From: Mesobacillus boroniphilus
Lineage (GTDB): Bacteria; Bacillota; Bacilli; Bacillales; Cytobacillaceae
Assembly (NCBI RefSeq): GCF_018424685.1
Contig: NZ_QTKX01000001.1
Location: 1,674,001 to 1,738,000 of the forward strand
DNA length: 64,000 bases
Direction of reading: 5' to 3'
The translations under genes and the position numbers were made by a program. This document shows, in pieces, positions 26,879 through 35,444 of this stretch (the stretch's first letter is position 1; every line of letters starts with the position of its first letter). The notes under the pieces were generated by a model. That model ran no database searches. It saw nothing but the letters and a program-made list of their open reading frames with translations, and was not told where the DNA came from.

Positions 26879-27520
26879 TTAATTTTTCTGCATTAAGAGC
26901 TTCTCAAGGTTTTTCTTCCAGTCTTCTGCCAGTTCTTCGATATTCACGAGTTCTTCAATCGCCTTATAGTTTTTCCTTTGGTGAAAATAAATTTCATTGG
27001 CTCTTAATATCGAATAGTTATTTTGCTTCCTTTCCAACAAAACTATTTCGGAGTCATCATAAACCATTCCCTCTTGAAGAACACGGAAGAAATACCCCGT
27101 AAAACCAGTCTCGACTACCCTCTTAAGCAGTTGGCCAATATCGTTATTCTTCGAGATTTTTGCACACGGCACCCTTCCCTGTGAGACCTGGACAACGGCT
27201 TCTCCAAGCCGGTATGTATCACCTATATAGATATCGGATTCGGTCATTCCTGAGGCAGAAATATTCTCTCCAAAGGTTGGAAGTGCAAAGTCTTTTCCGA
27301 ATTCACCAGACCATTTTGAATAATGCTCTGCTGGATAAAAACAAACAGCCCTGTCAGGTCCTCCGTGAAATTCTGTTGCTGCCACGCCATCTCCGTGGAA
27401 GGAATCTTTTGATAGGAACGCTTGTGTCACTCTTTTTTTCCCAATCGCTGATAGTTCTTGTTTGCCATCCCAGGTCCTAAGCTCTGGAATCCCGACGTTC
27501 AGGTACATTATTTGTGCCAT
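26879..27520 (-). CDS. MOSC domain protein (YiiM-like)
   Basis: The protein of about 213 residues has the MOSC (MoCo sulfurase C-terminal) fold: ATEFHGGPDRAVCFYPAEHY near residue 48, TFGENISASG near 81 and the conserved Cys in GRVPCAKI near 118. YiiM-type proteins are soluble and use molybdenum cofactor to reduce N-hydroxylated compounds; that activity is known for E. coli YiiM and inferred here. The frame opens at 27610, but GGTGG before the ATG at 27520 and the family start (MAQIMYLNVG) support the shorter form. Its end abuts the trp promoter. Confidence 0.85.
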   Translation of the reverse strand: MAQIMYLNVGIPELRTWDGKQELSAIGKKRVTQAFLSKDSFHGDGVAATEFHGGPDRAVCFYPAEHYSKWSGEFGKDFALPTFGENISASGMTESDIYIGDTYRLGEAVVQVSQGRVPCAKISKNNDIGQLLKRVVETGFTGYFFRVLQEGMVYDDSEIVLLERKQNNYSILRANEIYFHQRKNYKAIEELVNIEELAEDWKKNLEKLLMQKN

Positions 27521-27682
27521 AATTCCACCAACCTTCAAGTCTTTTCCAATTATTTTATCCTTTTCCCTGCAAAAACTCCATAAGGATTTTTCGCAGAAAG
27601 ATTTTCCCATAAAAAGACATCAGTTTTTTCTGCGGTTTAAGTCCACACTAAAAATAGTTTGAAAAAAGGCAGGTTACCGATC

Positions 27683-28957
27683 ATGAATCATATTGAGAAC
27701 TTGTTTCCTAAATCCGGTGGGGTTTCAAATAAAAAAGAGAAGGATACAAAAGAAGATCAAGTGAATAATCAAAAATGGGCAATCGTCTCCATTGCATCCA
27801 TTCCACTTGTGATGACGCTTGGTAATTCGATGTTGATTCCCGTTTTGCCTGTCATGGAAAAGAAAATGGGTATTTCTTCTTTCCAATCAAGCTTAATCAT
27901 AACGGTCTATTCGATAGTAGCTATATTCTTAATCCCGCTTGCAGGGTATTTATCTGATCATATCGGCCGAAAAAAAGTCATTATTCCAAGCCTGATCATA
28001 ACTGGGATTGGTGGAACTATTTCTGGATGGGCTTCGTGGCAAATGAACGATGGGTATTGGGTTGTCTTAATTGGAAGAGCCCTTCAGGGGGTCGGAGCAG
28101 CCGGTGCTTTTCCGATTGTTTTACCATTGGTTGGAGACATGTTCAAGAACGATGATGAAGTTAGCGGTGTGCTAGGAGAAATCGAAACTGCAAACACGCT
28201 TGGGAAGGTTCTCAGCCCAGTATTAGGTTCTTTCCTTGCTGGATTCATCTGGTTTATCCCTTTCTTTTCAATACCAGTTTTCTGTGCCCTTTCAATAATC
28301 ATGATGATGTTACTTGTTAAAAGTCCGAAAAAGAAAGAAAAACCATTGCCTTTCAAGGATTTCATAAAAAAAGTGAAACTGATTTTTACAGAGAATGGGC
28401 GTTGGCTGTATGCCATCTTTTTTATTGGGGCGATTGTCATGTTCGTTCTGTTTGGCGTCTTGTTTTACCTGTCCGATATTCTTGAGAACAATTATGGAAT
28501 AAAGGGTTTGAAAAAAGGACTGGTTCTTGCCCTGCCATTAGGGGCTCTTTGCCTTTCATCTTTTATCACAGGCAAAATGATAAAAAAGAACATGGTACTC
28601 ATGAAGTGGATTACATTTTCAAGTTTAGTGCTGCTTGGTATAGCGATCGCACTCCTGAGTTTTTCAAAGGAACTGTGGTTTATCATCACAATGTTTCTTG
28701 TTGCCGGCATTGGAATTGGAGCTAGCCTGCCACCACTAGATGCCCTTGTCACTGAAAGTATCGAAAAGGAAGAACGAGGAACTATTACATCCATATATAG
28801 CTCAATGAGGTTCATTGGAGTCGCAGCCGGCCCGCCTGTCATCGCTCTAATGATGAAAAGTTCGAGTAAGCTCATATTCATTGTCCTAACTGCATTAAGT
28901 ATTGCAGCCGCTCTAGCAACATTCATTGCAATCAAGCCAGAAAAACAAGAGACGTAA
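27683..28957 (+). CDS. MFS drug/solute exporter
   Basis: This protein of about 424 residues is a major facilitator with roughly 12 transmembrane segments after a charged N-terminal tail of about 30 residues. Motif A is visible as GYLSDHIGRKK between helices 2 and 3, and GRALQGVGAAGAFPI is a motif B/C-like stretch near helices 4-5, typical of proton-driven drug antiporters such as the YfmO/YitG group. Substrate is unknown. I prefer the ATG at 27683 to the TTG at 27659, which lacks a ribosome binding site. Confidence 0.85.
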   Translation: MNHIENLFPKSGGVSNKKEKDTKEDQVNNQKWAIVSIASIPLVMTLGNSMLIPVLPVMEKKMGISSFQSSLIITVYSIVAIFLIPLAGYLSDHIGRKKVIIPSLIITGIGGTISGWASWQMNDGYWVVLIGRALQGVGAAGAFPIVLPLVGDMFKNDDEVSGVLGEIETANTLGKVLSPVLGSFLAGFIWFIPFFSIPVFCALSIIMMMLLVKSPKKKEKPLPFKDFIKKVKLIFTENGRWLYAIFFIGAIVMFVLFGVLFYLSDILENNYGIKGLKKGLVLALPLGALCLSSFITGKMIKKNMVLMKWITFSSLVLLGIAIALLSFSKELWFIITMFLVAGIGIGASLPPLDALVTESIEKEERGTITSIYSSMRFIGVAAGPPVIALMMKSSSKLIFIVLTALSIAAALATFIAIKPEKQET

Positions 28958-28993
28958 AAAAACGCATTGCAAATCAAACAATGCGTTTTTTTA
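28957..28993 (+). terminator. Bidirectional terminator between MFS and hydrolase genes
   Basis: AACGCATTG and CAATGCGTT arms within AT-rich flanks give T runs on both strands between convergent genes. Confidence 0.85.
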
Positions 28994-29761
28994 TCGCCAG
29001 GCAGATTGCTTTTCCAAAAACATAGCTATTTCTGTATTGAACTCCTGCCACTTCTTAACAGGAACCTGATGTGAAACTTTTGGAATAATTGTTCTATTGA
29101 AGTCTTCAAGTTCTCTTTCATATGCCCTTAAATGCTGATTGATGAAATCTCTTGAGCCATAGATCAGCAGCAAAGGTACATTCAAATTTTTCAATCTTCC
29201 AATGCAAGAGTAATTCAACGATTCGTGATAAAAATGAAACCAAGTCTCCAAATCTGCCTTCAGCATATGTTCAATGAGTTCAGCCCTGTAGTTCTTTTCA
29301 AAGGTATGTGCGGTTGCAATCACCTTCGCCAGGGTTTTAGGGGAATTTTTCACCAAATACATCCCCATTAAATGCTCATATTTCAACGAAGGTGAATTTA
29401 CCTCCGCAAAGCCGCCAGACAGGATAATTGCTGCAGTTCTTTCTGGGTAAGTCAGGGCGAATTCCTGGGCGATGCTTCCTCCGGAGGAATATCCACACAA
29501 TGCCACTTTTTTCAGGCCTATAAAATCTGCCAGCTTTAAGACTTCTTCTGCATATTTTTGGATGGTAACTTTTTTTAGTAAAGCTGTTGACTCCCCATGA
29601 CCGCTTAAGTCAGGAAAAACAACCTTATATTGTTCGCTCAGTGGTTTCTGAAATCGAAACACCTTTCTCCCCATACCAGGTGGATGTAGAAAGATAATCG
29701 GATCTCCTTCCCCTATCTCATCGAAATAGAGATCACCATACTCTATTTTGCATCTAGGCAT
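28991..29761 (-). CDS. Alpha/beta hydrolase
   Basis: This 256-residue protein has the alpha/beta-hydrolase fold: the oxyanion HPPGMG near residue 26, DLSGHGES near 51, the nucleophile elbow GYSSGG with Ser92, the acid in LIYGSRD near 205 and His in VSHQVP near 236. No signal peptide is present. It could be an esterase, lactonase or MhpC-like C-C hydrolase; the sequence alone does not say. Neighbouring genes are unrelated. Confidence 0.85.
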   Translation of the reverse strand: MPRCKIEYGDLYFDEIGEGDPIIFLHPPGMGRKVFRFQKPLSEQYKVVFPDLSGHGESTALLKKVTIQKYAEEVLKLADFIGLKKVALCGYSSGGSIAQEFALTYPERTAAIILSGGFAEVNSPSLKYEHLMGMYLVKNSPKTLAKVIATAHTFEKNYRAELIEHMLKADLETWFHFYHESLNYSCIGRLKNLNVPLLLIYGSRDFINQHLRAYERELEDFNRTIIPKVSHQVPVKKWQEFNTEIAMFLEKQSAWR

Positions 29762-29885
29762 CCGCCATTCACTCCCTATGCATGGATTTATACAACTTCA
29801 TTAGTATAGCCAAATAGTAAAACATCTCATGCATCAAGGCTCTTATAACCGTGACATTGACAGCCTTGTATGGTATTCTTGTATT

Positions 29886-30020
29886 GTATATATGTAAAGA
29901 ATGACCGCCGGTGTAGGCCCACCGGCAGTCTCCGCAATAGCCTTTCCCTTAGAGGATCGGCAAAGAAGCAGCTGGACCTCTCACTGTATTACAGTTAAGG
30001 GAGGTCTATTTTTTTTGGCT
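29886..30020 (+). ncRNA. Putative antisense antitoxin RNA of a type I toxin-antitoxin locus
   Basis: The plus strand carries a promoter-like TTGACA at 29857-29862 with AT-rich -10 candidates near 29880-29892, a GCCGGTG/CACCGGC hairpin near 29909-29927 and a terminator with GACCTC/GAGGTC arms ending in eight T residues at about 30009-30017. This RNA would overlap the 3' end of the minus-strand toxin frame. Arrangement matches Bacillus type I loci (TxpA/RatA, BsrG/SR4) and Gram-positive par loci. Exact ends are estimated. Confidence 0.65.
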
Positions 30021-30095
30021 CAACGTTAGAATTGCGAGGATCAAACTGGCAAATGAAAACATCGCCATAAAGGTCTCGAATACTGTCAAAGGCAT
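30006..30095 (-). CDS. Type I holin-like toxin peptide
   Basis: This 29-residue peptide was found by reading the minus strand. It starts MPLTVFETFMAMFSFAS, has one hydrophobic helix (residues about 9-25) and ends in polar SQKK. This matches the putative holin-like toxin family of Bacillus type I systems, membrane peptides that depolarise or damage the envelope when not repressed by an antisense RNA. AGGAAGGGGG lies directly ahead of the ATG. The opposite strand downstream holds the candidate antitoxin RNA with its terminator overlapping the stop codon. Confidence 0.78.
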   Translation of the reverse strand: MPLTVFETFMAMFSFASLILAILTLSQKK

Positions 30096-30256
30096 CACCC
30101 CCTTCCTGCGGGGCTACCCGACCACCCATGAGATTTGACTATTGCTTCTCAAGTATAACATAACCTTGTCCAAAATAAGAACATCTGTTCTATACCAAAG
30201 AAAAATTAGGGCTAAGATACTAGATGAAATGGAAATCTATCTAGTATCCGCCAGGT

Positions 30257-31057
30257 TCAGTTCGTCTTCAACCTGGGCTTGCCAGGATTACAGTCCGGTT
30301 GATTCATAGAGGCCGCTTCTGCGACTTTTGATAAATAATAGCATTCTTCCCTGAACATATGGTCAGCCATTAGCGGAGCAAAGCTTCCCAATGCCTGTTC
30401 AGTTAACTCCAGTTCCTTTAACTCATCAAGAAATTTCATAAACAGTTGAATTTCTAGTGATACTTCTTGATTCATCCTTTGCAAAGCTGGAAAAGAGGTT
30501 AAATTCGTTCTCAAGTAGCCAGTCATCTCGACTGCTTTCAAATAGAAATCCTCAAAATGCTTCATATATTTCTCACTCTTTGCCTTCATGCGTTTCTCGA
30601 CCTGGTCAAGGTTGCTTTGAATGGCACCTGCATGACCTGCAGCATCTAGCAGCCAGACAGTATGGTGGTGCAATTCGTGAAAAATTGGCGGTACCTCTCC
30701 CCTTTTAAGATACTCAAGAACTCTGATATATTCCTCGACCTCGTTTACCATATGGTTTATAAAGGTAGGGCCAAAATGGATTTTTACATTGCCAGTCAGC
30801 ATTTTTTCAATTAGCTCCAGCTTAAATTGCCGGATTTTCTTCGCTTCTTCATCCGCTCTCATGCTCAAATGAATGAGATCTGTTGTTTCCACCCTTTGAA
30901 GGAGCCTATCAAAAGTATTGATAAAGTATTTTGCCGTTTCGATTTCCTCTTGCTCTACAGGTGCTAGTGCCTCATGCAGGAATCTCCCATGGTCACCAAG
31001 TACCTGAAGCCAAAAACGATGCTCAAACAAGGCAGCACTTTCGAAATCATTCACCAT
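30257..31057 (-). CDS. DUF2935 family protein
   Basis: This 266-residue protein appears to be two four-helix repeats of the DUF2935 family of Bacillus and Clostridium. It shows FEHRFWLQVLGDHGRFL near the N-terminus and MADHMFREECYYL near the C-terminus, with His and Glu residues spaced for a metal site, as in other helical metal-binding bundles. No signal peptide or membrane segment is seen. The function of the family is unknown. GGGGG lies about nine bases before the ATG. Confidence 0.85.
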   Translation of the reverse strand: MVNDFESAALFEHRFWLQVLGDHGRFLHEALAPVEQEEIETAKYFINTFDRLLQRVETTDLIHLSMRADEEAKKIRQFKLELIEKMLTGNVKIHFGPTFINHMVNEVEEYIRVLEYLKRGEVPPIFHELHHHTVWLLDAAGHAGAIQSNLDQVEKRMKAKSEKYMKHFEDFYLKAVEMTGYLRTNLTSFPALQRMNQEVSLEIQLFMKFLDELKELELTEQALGSFAPLMADHMFREECYYLSKVAEAASMNQPDCNPGKPRLKTN

Positions 31058-31124
31058 TTCCAGTTTCCCCCTTTACAATTCACTTCATAAAAGCTTATAT
31101 GCTAATTAATATAAATATTCATAA

Positions 31125-31158
31125 CAAAATGGCCTGCAGATATTTTAATCTGCAGGCC
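31125..31158 (-). terminator. Terminator of fruRKA
   Basis: GGCCTGCAGAT and its complement form an 11-bp stem (31131-31158) followed by TTTTGTT on the minus strand, directly past the fruA stop. Confidence 0.85.
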
Positions 31159-31165
31159 GTTATTT

Positions 31166-33025
31166 TTATTTTGTAACTGGTTTCTTCAATATTCCAAGCA
31201 GGATTGCTGTGACGATAGAACCGATGAGAATTGCAGCCAGGTATAACAGCCATCCTCCTTCAACGAGCGGTACAACGAACAATCCGCCGTGAGGAGCTCT
31301 CAGTCCAATATTAAACATCATAGTCAATCCTCCGGCAACAGCCGATCCAGCCATTACTGAAGGAATAACACGCAGTGGATCTGCTGCTGCAAATGGGATA
31401 GCACCTTCTGTGATGAAAGAAAGCCCCATAATATAGTTAGCCTTTCCTGCATCCTGGTCTTCCTTGGTAAACTTCTTTTTAAAGAAAGTTGTCGCAAGTG
31501 CGATGCCAAGCGGAGGCACCATACCCGCTGCCATGATTGCAGCCATTGGCTCATATACACCGTTTGCAAGTAAGCCAGTTCCGAAAACGTAAGCTGCTTT
31601 ATTAACTGGCCCACCCATGTCAAATGCCATCATTAAACCGAGGACAATTCCAAGTAATACAGCATTCCCAGTCCCTAATCCTGAAAGCCAATCTGTAATT
31701 GCCTGATTCAAGGCACCAACTGGTTTGTTTACCAAGAACAGCATGATGAACCCTGTTAAAGCAATACCGAACAATGGATACAAGAGAATTGTCTTTATCC
31801 CCTCGAGTGAAGCAGGAAGTCCAGCGAATAGTTTCTTCAATCCCAACACGAGATATCCCGCAAGGAATCCAGCTACCAAACCGCCTAGGAATCCACCGCC
31901 GCCAGTTGCAGCGAGCAAGCCACCGACCATACCCGGAGCAAAACCAGGTCTGTCAGCAATACTTAGGGCGATAAAACCTGCAAGAATTGGTACTAACAAT
32001 CCAAAGGCACCGCTACCTCCGCCGATGTCCATTAACGCTTTGGCAATTGGGTGATAGGATGGATCCTCAGGGTTAAAGGCATTGTAGCCAAACATAAATG
32101 AAATTGCAATTAAGATACCGCCGCCGACAACAAATGGAAGCATGTTCGATACGCCATTCATAAGATGCTTATAGACTCCGCCACGCCCTTCTTTCTTTTC
32201 GGACGATGGATTGCCCGAGGCCTGGTATAGTGGTGCATCCTTTTTAACAGCTTTTTCAATCAAGTCCTTTGGTTTACGGATTCCGTCGGCAACAGGTACA
32301 TCAATTAATGGCTTTCCGGCAAATCTGTCCATATCTACCTTTGTATCAGCCGCAATGATGACTGCTTCAGCGTTTTCAATGTCTTCTTTTGTTAGGACAT
32401 TTTTCGCCCCGCCTGAGCCATTCGTTTCAACCTTGATATCTACGCCCATTTCAGCTGCTTTCGCTTTTAATGAATCTGCAGCCATGTAAGTATGGGCAAT
32501 TCCCGTAGGGCATGCAGTTACTGCTACTATGAATTTTTTATTATTCCTTGCAACCTTCTCTTCGGTTTCTTCCTGGTCATAGCTGTTAATAATTTCAATC
32601 ACATCATCAGCTGTTTTTGCACCAAGAAGTTTTTCACGCGCTTCTGAATTCATCAAAATGGAAGAAAGTCGTGCCAGTGCTTCTAAATGGGTGTTGTTCG
32701 CTCCTTCAGGTGCTGCAATCATGAAGAACAAGTGTGCAGGCTGTCCGTCCAATGATTCATAATCGATTCCATCCTTTGATCGGCCAAAGACAATTGTCGC
32801 TTCTTTTACGACTGAAGTTTTTGCGTGTGGAATAGCAATCCCATCCCCTACGCCTGTTGTGCTTTGTTGTTCACGTTTTAGGATCGCTTCTTTAAAAGCA
32901 TTGCGATCTGTAATCTTCCCTGCCCCATCAAGAACTCCTACAAGCTCATCAACTGCATCTTGCTTCGCTGAAGCCCTCATGGATAATAGAATTGTCTCTC
33001 TAGTCAGCAATTCTGTGATTCTCAT
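31166..33025 (-). CDS. fruA: Fructose PTS transporter EIIABC
   Basis: The 619-residue fused permease imports fructose and phosphorylates it at C1. Domains in order: IIA (about 1-150, phospho-His67 in GIAIPHAKTS), IIB (about 164-265, phospho-Cys172 in TACPTGIAHTY) and the membrane IIC domain (about 285-615) with many hydrophobic helices and GGFLGGLVAGFLAGY. GGGGGAG precedes the ATG. It is the last gene of the fruRKA operon, 15 bp after fruK, whose product phosphorylates the fructose 1-phosphate it makes. Confidence 0.96.
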   Translation of the reverse strand: MRITELLTRETILLSMRASAKQDAVDELVGVLDGAGKITDRNAFKEAILKREQQSTTGVGDGIAIPHAKTSVVKEATIVFGRSKDGIDYESLDGQPAHLFFMIAAPEGANNTHLEALARLSSILMNSEAREKLLGAKTADDVIEIINSYDQEETEEKVARNNKKFIVAVTACPTGIAHTYMAADSLKAKAAEMGVDIKVETNGSGGAKNVLTKEDIENAEAVIIAADTKVDMDRFAGKPLIDVPVADGIRKPKDLIEKAVKKDAPLYQASGNPSSEKKEGRGGVYKHLMNGVSNMLPFVVGGGILIAISFMFGYNAFNPEDPSYHPIAKALMDIGGGSGAFGLLVPILAGFIALSIADRPGFAPGMVGGLLAATGGGGFLGGLVAGFLAGYLVLGLKKLFAGLPASLEGIKTILLYPLFGIALTGFIMLFLVNKPVGALNQAITDWLSGLGTGNAVLLGIVLGLMMAFDMGGPVNKAAYVFGTGLLANGVYEPMAAIMAAGMVPPLGIALATTFFKKKFTKEDQDAGKANYIMGLSFITEGAIPFAAADPLRVIPSVMAGSAVAGGLTMMFNIGLRAPHGGLFVVPLVEGGWLLYLAAILIGSIVTAILLGILKKPVTK

Positions 33026-33040
33026 TTTTTCTCCCCCTTA

Positions 33041-33952
33041 CTAGGTGTTTAGTATTTTTACTTCTTGAAGAAGTTGTTCAACTTTATCTGGTGTACATAA
33101 TCCGATTGAAAAAGCCGTTGCGCTGCCTGATGCAACACTATAGCGGAATGCCTCTTTTCGGTCTCCAGTTTTTAGATACTGAGCGACGAATCCAGCAACC
33201 ATTGAATCCCCGGCACCTACTGAGCTTTTGACTTCACCTTGAGGAACAGCTGCTTTATAGGCATCGTGTTCATTTATATAGACGGCACCTTTCCCGGCCA
33301 GTGAAACGATGACATTTTTAGCACCAGCTTCAACTAGTTTTTTTCCATAAAAAATAGCTTCGTCAGCATTGGTGATTTCCTTGTTGAACAACTGCCCCAA
33401 TTCGTGGTGATTAGGCTTGATCAGGAATGGCCTGTAGTCAAGAATGTTTTTTAGCAAGTCACCTTCTGCATCTACGATTACTTCTGCCCCAGTCTTCTTG
33501 CAGATTTGGACTATCTCTTCATAAATTGATTCAGGCATGCTGGAGGGAATGCTTCCAGCGAGGACCAGGTAATCCTCATTCCCCATCTGCATGATCTGCT
33601 CCTTCAATGATTCTATTGCCAAGGTTGATATCTCTGGGCCGGGGGCATTTATTTCTGTTTCTGATCCTGCCTTTAGCTTAATGTTGATCCTTGTATCACC
33701 CTCAACTTTTACAAAACTTGTTTGTACGTCTTCCCCGATAAGAAACTCCTCGACATACTTGCCGGTGAAGCCTCCAAGAAATCCGGTTGCTTTGTTATCC
33801 ACTCCAAGGGATCGAAGGACCCTTGAAACATTAATCCCTTTACCGCCGGGAAGCTTTGTTTCGTTTGAACTTCTATTCAAACCGCCTAGTTGGATTTCAT
33901 CTGCTTCAACGATGTAATCGACAGATGGATTAAGAGTAAGAGTGTATATCAT
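33041..33952 (-). CDS. fruK: 1-phosphofructokinase
   Basis: The 303-residue PfkB-family kinase converts fructose 1-phosphate to fructose 1,6-bisphosphate. It has the family start (LTLNPSVDY), a GGKGINVSRVL sugar-binding segment near residue 37 and the C-terminal ATP/anion-hole motif VGAGDSMVAGF with catalytic Asp near residue 249. Its ATG overlaps the fruR stop by 4 bp. Tagatose-6-phosphate kinase is related, but the context fixes the assignment. Confidence 0.96.
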   Translation of the reverse strand: MIYTLTLNPSVDYIVEADEIQLGGLNRSSNETKLPGGKGINVSRVLRSLGVDNKATGFLGGFTGKYVEEFLIGEDVQTSFVKVEGDTRINIKLKAGSETEINAPGPEISTLAIESLKEQIMQMGNEDYLVLAGSIPSSMPESIYEEIVQICKKTGAEVIVDAEGDLLKNILDYRPFLIKPNHHELGQLFNKEITNADEAIFYGKKLVEAGAKNVIVSLAGKGAVYINEHDAYKAAVPQGEVKSSVGAGDSMVAGFVAQYLKTGDRKEAFRYSVASGSATAFSIGLCTPDKVEQLLQEVKILNT

Positions 33953-34701
33953 GGTGTCACAACCTTTATTGAAGTTTTGCTCGTATATTGTCCTTTAAGG
34001 TCTTCATCAATTGTATTGGTGATGATTGCTGCCTCATGCAAGTCTGCTATTTTTGCGAAGGTAATCTCGGAAAACTTACTTTCATCAGCAAGTACAAATG
34101 ACTCACGTGACAAGGACATTGCTTTTTGCTTGATCATTGCTTCTTCCTGGTCTGGTGTCGTATACCCAGAATGAGGATGGATTCCATTAACTCCGAGGAA
34201 GCATTTATCAAAGCGGTACTGTTCCAGACTTTCCAGTGCTCCTCTTCCGATGATCGCATTTGTTTTTGGTTTGGCGTATCCGCCTATCACATACGTTTCT
34301 ATATTTCTTTCAAGAAGCTGCGGTAAATGCATGAGACCATTGGTGACCACTACAATATCTTTAACCGAAAGAAAATTGATCATTTCGAAAACAGTCGACC
34401 CGGCATCAAGATAAATACTGTCACCTTCTTCCACAAGCCTTGCAGCATAATGAGCGATTTGCTTTTTTTCTTGAAGGTATTTGGTGGATTTTTCAACCAT
34501 GCTTGGCTCCTGGAGTTTGCCCCTCAATCTGGCAGCTCCGCCATGCACTCTTTTCAGGAACTTCCCTTCCTCAAGGATTGTCAGGTCACGCCGGATGGTT
34601 GACTCTGAAGCCTCAGTTAGATCAACTAGTTCCTGTATTTTTACAATGGGTTTTTCTTTTATTATTTGTAATATGAGCTGGTGGCGCTCAGGTGTTAACA
34701 T
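33949..34701 (-). CDS. fruR: DeoR-family regulator of the fructose operon
   Basis: The 250-residue protein has an N-terminal DeoR helix-turn-helix (about 5-58, with EASESTIRRDLTILEE) and a C-terminal sugar-phosphate-sensing domain (IYLDAGSTVFEM, NGLMHLP, and DKCFLGVNGIH). In related systems fructose 1-phosphate relieves repression. It is the first gene of its own operon, so it probably autoregulates. AGGAGG lies about eight bases before the ATG. Confidence 0.93.
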   Translation of the reverse strand: MLTPERHQLILQIIKEKPIVKIQELVDLTEASESTIRRDLTILEEGKFLKRVHGGAARLRGKLQEPSMVEKSTKYLQEKKQIAHYAARLVEEGDSIYLDAGSTVFEMINFLSVKDIVVVTNGLMHLPQLLERNIETYVIGGYAKPKTNAIIGRGALESLEQYRFDKCFLGVNGIHPHSGYTTPDQEEAMIKQKAMSLSRESFVLADESKFSEITFAKIADLHEAAIITNTIDEDLKGQYTSKTSIKVVTP

Positions 34702-34732
34702 GAGCCATTCCTCCTACTTGCTTCGTATTTAC

Positions 34733-34761
34733 ATCATAATGTAATCGATTACAGAAATCAA
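34733..34761 (-). promoter_or_regulatory. Promoter of fruRKA
   Basis: Minus-strand TTGATT and TATGAT are separated by 17 bp. Two copies of AAAATGATTG lie in and just upstream of the -35 region and are candidate FruR half-sites. Confidence 0.6.
34739..34753 (-). promoter_or_regulatory. cre site inside the fru promoter
   Basis: ATGTAATCGATTACA matches every defined position of WTGNAANCGNWNNCW and contains a perfect 14-bp palindrome. It lies in the spacer between -35 and -10, so CcpA binding would exclude RNA polymerase. Confidence 0.75.
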
Positions 34762-34840
34762 TCATTTTCTTTCAAAAACAATCATTTTTAATCAAAAAAT
34801 ATAAAAAACATTAATGTTTATGAATGTTTTCAGAAAATTA

Positions 34841-34863
34841 AAAAACCCTCCACAAGTGGAGGG
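34841..34863 (-). terminator. Terminator of the 69-residue protein gene
   Basis: CCCTCCAC/GTGGAGGG arms (34846-34863) followed by six T residues on the minus strand. Confidence 0.8.
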
Positions 34864-34913
34864 TAAGCTTCATTAACAAATAATGTGGGAAAGATCAAAT
34901 GAATTTTACCTTG

Positions 34914-35123
34914 TCATTCTGCAGTCTGTTGAGTTTGAGTTGTGTTTTGAACTTGAGTTACCGCACTTAATGCAGATGAAATTTCATTTGATGCTTGTTT
35001 AATTGCTTCCTGAGCCAGCGTAGGATCGGAATTTGCTTTTTCAATCGCTTTTGTCAATAATTCTTGGGTAAGCGTTACATTAGCTTTAGCTTGATTTAGC
35101 TGATTAACATCAATTTGAGGCAT
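34914..35123 (-). CDS. Hypothetical small helical protein
   Basis: I do not recognise this 69-residue protein. It is rich in Gln, Ala, Thr and Asn, lacks Cys and Trp, and most of it (residues about 5-55) should form helices with heptad-like spacing; the tail is a Gln/Thr repeat. The composition resembles small acid-soluble or stress proteins of Bacillus, but that is impression only. AAGGAGAG before the ATG and a downstream terminator support it as a real monocistronic gene. Confidence 0.65.
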   Translation of the reverse strand: MPQIDVNQLNQAKANVTLTQELLTKAIEKANSDPTLAQEAIKQASNEISSALSAVTQVQNTTQTQQTAE

Positions 35124-35260
35124 GAAAGATCTCTCCTTTAATTTTTTTACTTTTTTATAATGAGCATTTGCTGAATTTTTATAATGGTAAAAAATACCCG
35201 AAAACCTTCATCATATTTTTGTTTCTAAATTGAAACTATATAAATGTGGAGGTGTCTAAA

Positions 35261-35395
35261 TTGGTGAACAAAGATAGGCAAAATAAAATAAAATATAGTA
35301 TATGGGATACAAGAGTTGACGAGAAACAACGTAAAATCATTGAAAAATCACCTGAACTCACTGATGGTTTCAACAACAGAACAAGCAAAAAATAG
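35261..35395 (+). CDS. Hypothetical 44-residue protein (below usual ORF cut-off)
   Basis: This small frame starts with TTG (or the GTG directly after it) eight bases behind GGAGG. The product begins with VNKDRQNKIKYS, contains a single Trp (IWDTR) and is strongly charged, ending in TSKK. Codon choice is typical of the neighbourhood. I do not know the family. It lies divergent to the 69-residue gene and convergent with a LysE-type gene. The ribosome binding site is the main support. Confidence 0.55.
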   Translation: MVNKDRQNKIKYSIWDTRVDEKQRKIIEKSPELTDGFNNRTSKK

Positions 35396-35444
35396 GTGCG
35401 GAAAAAAACTCCATGAGGGAGGAAGATGGTCCATTAAATTTACC

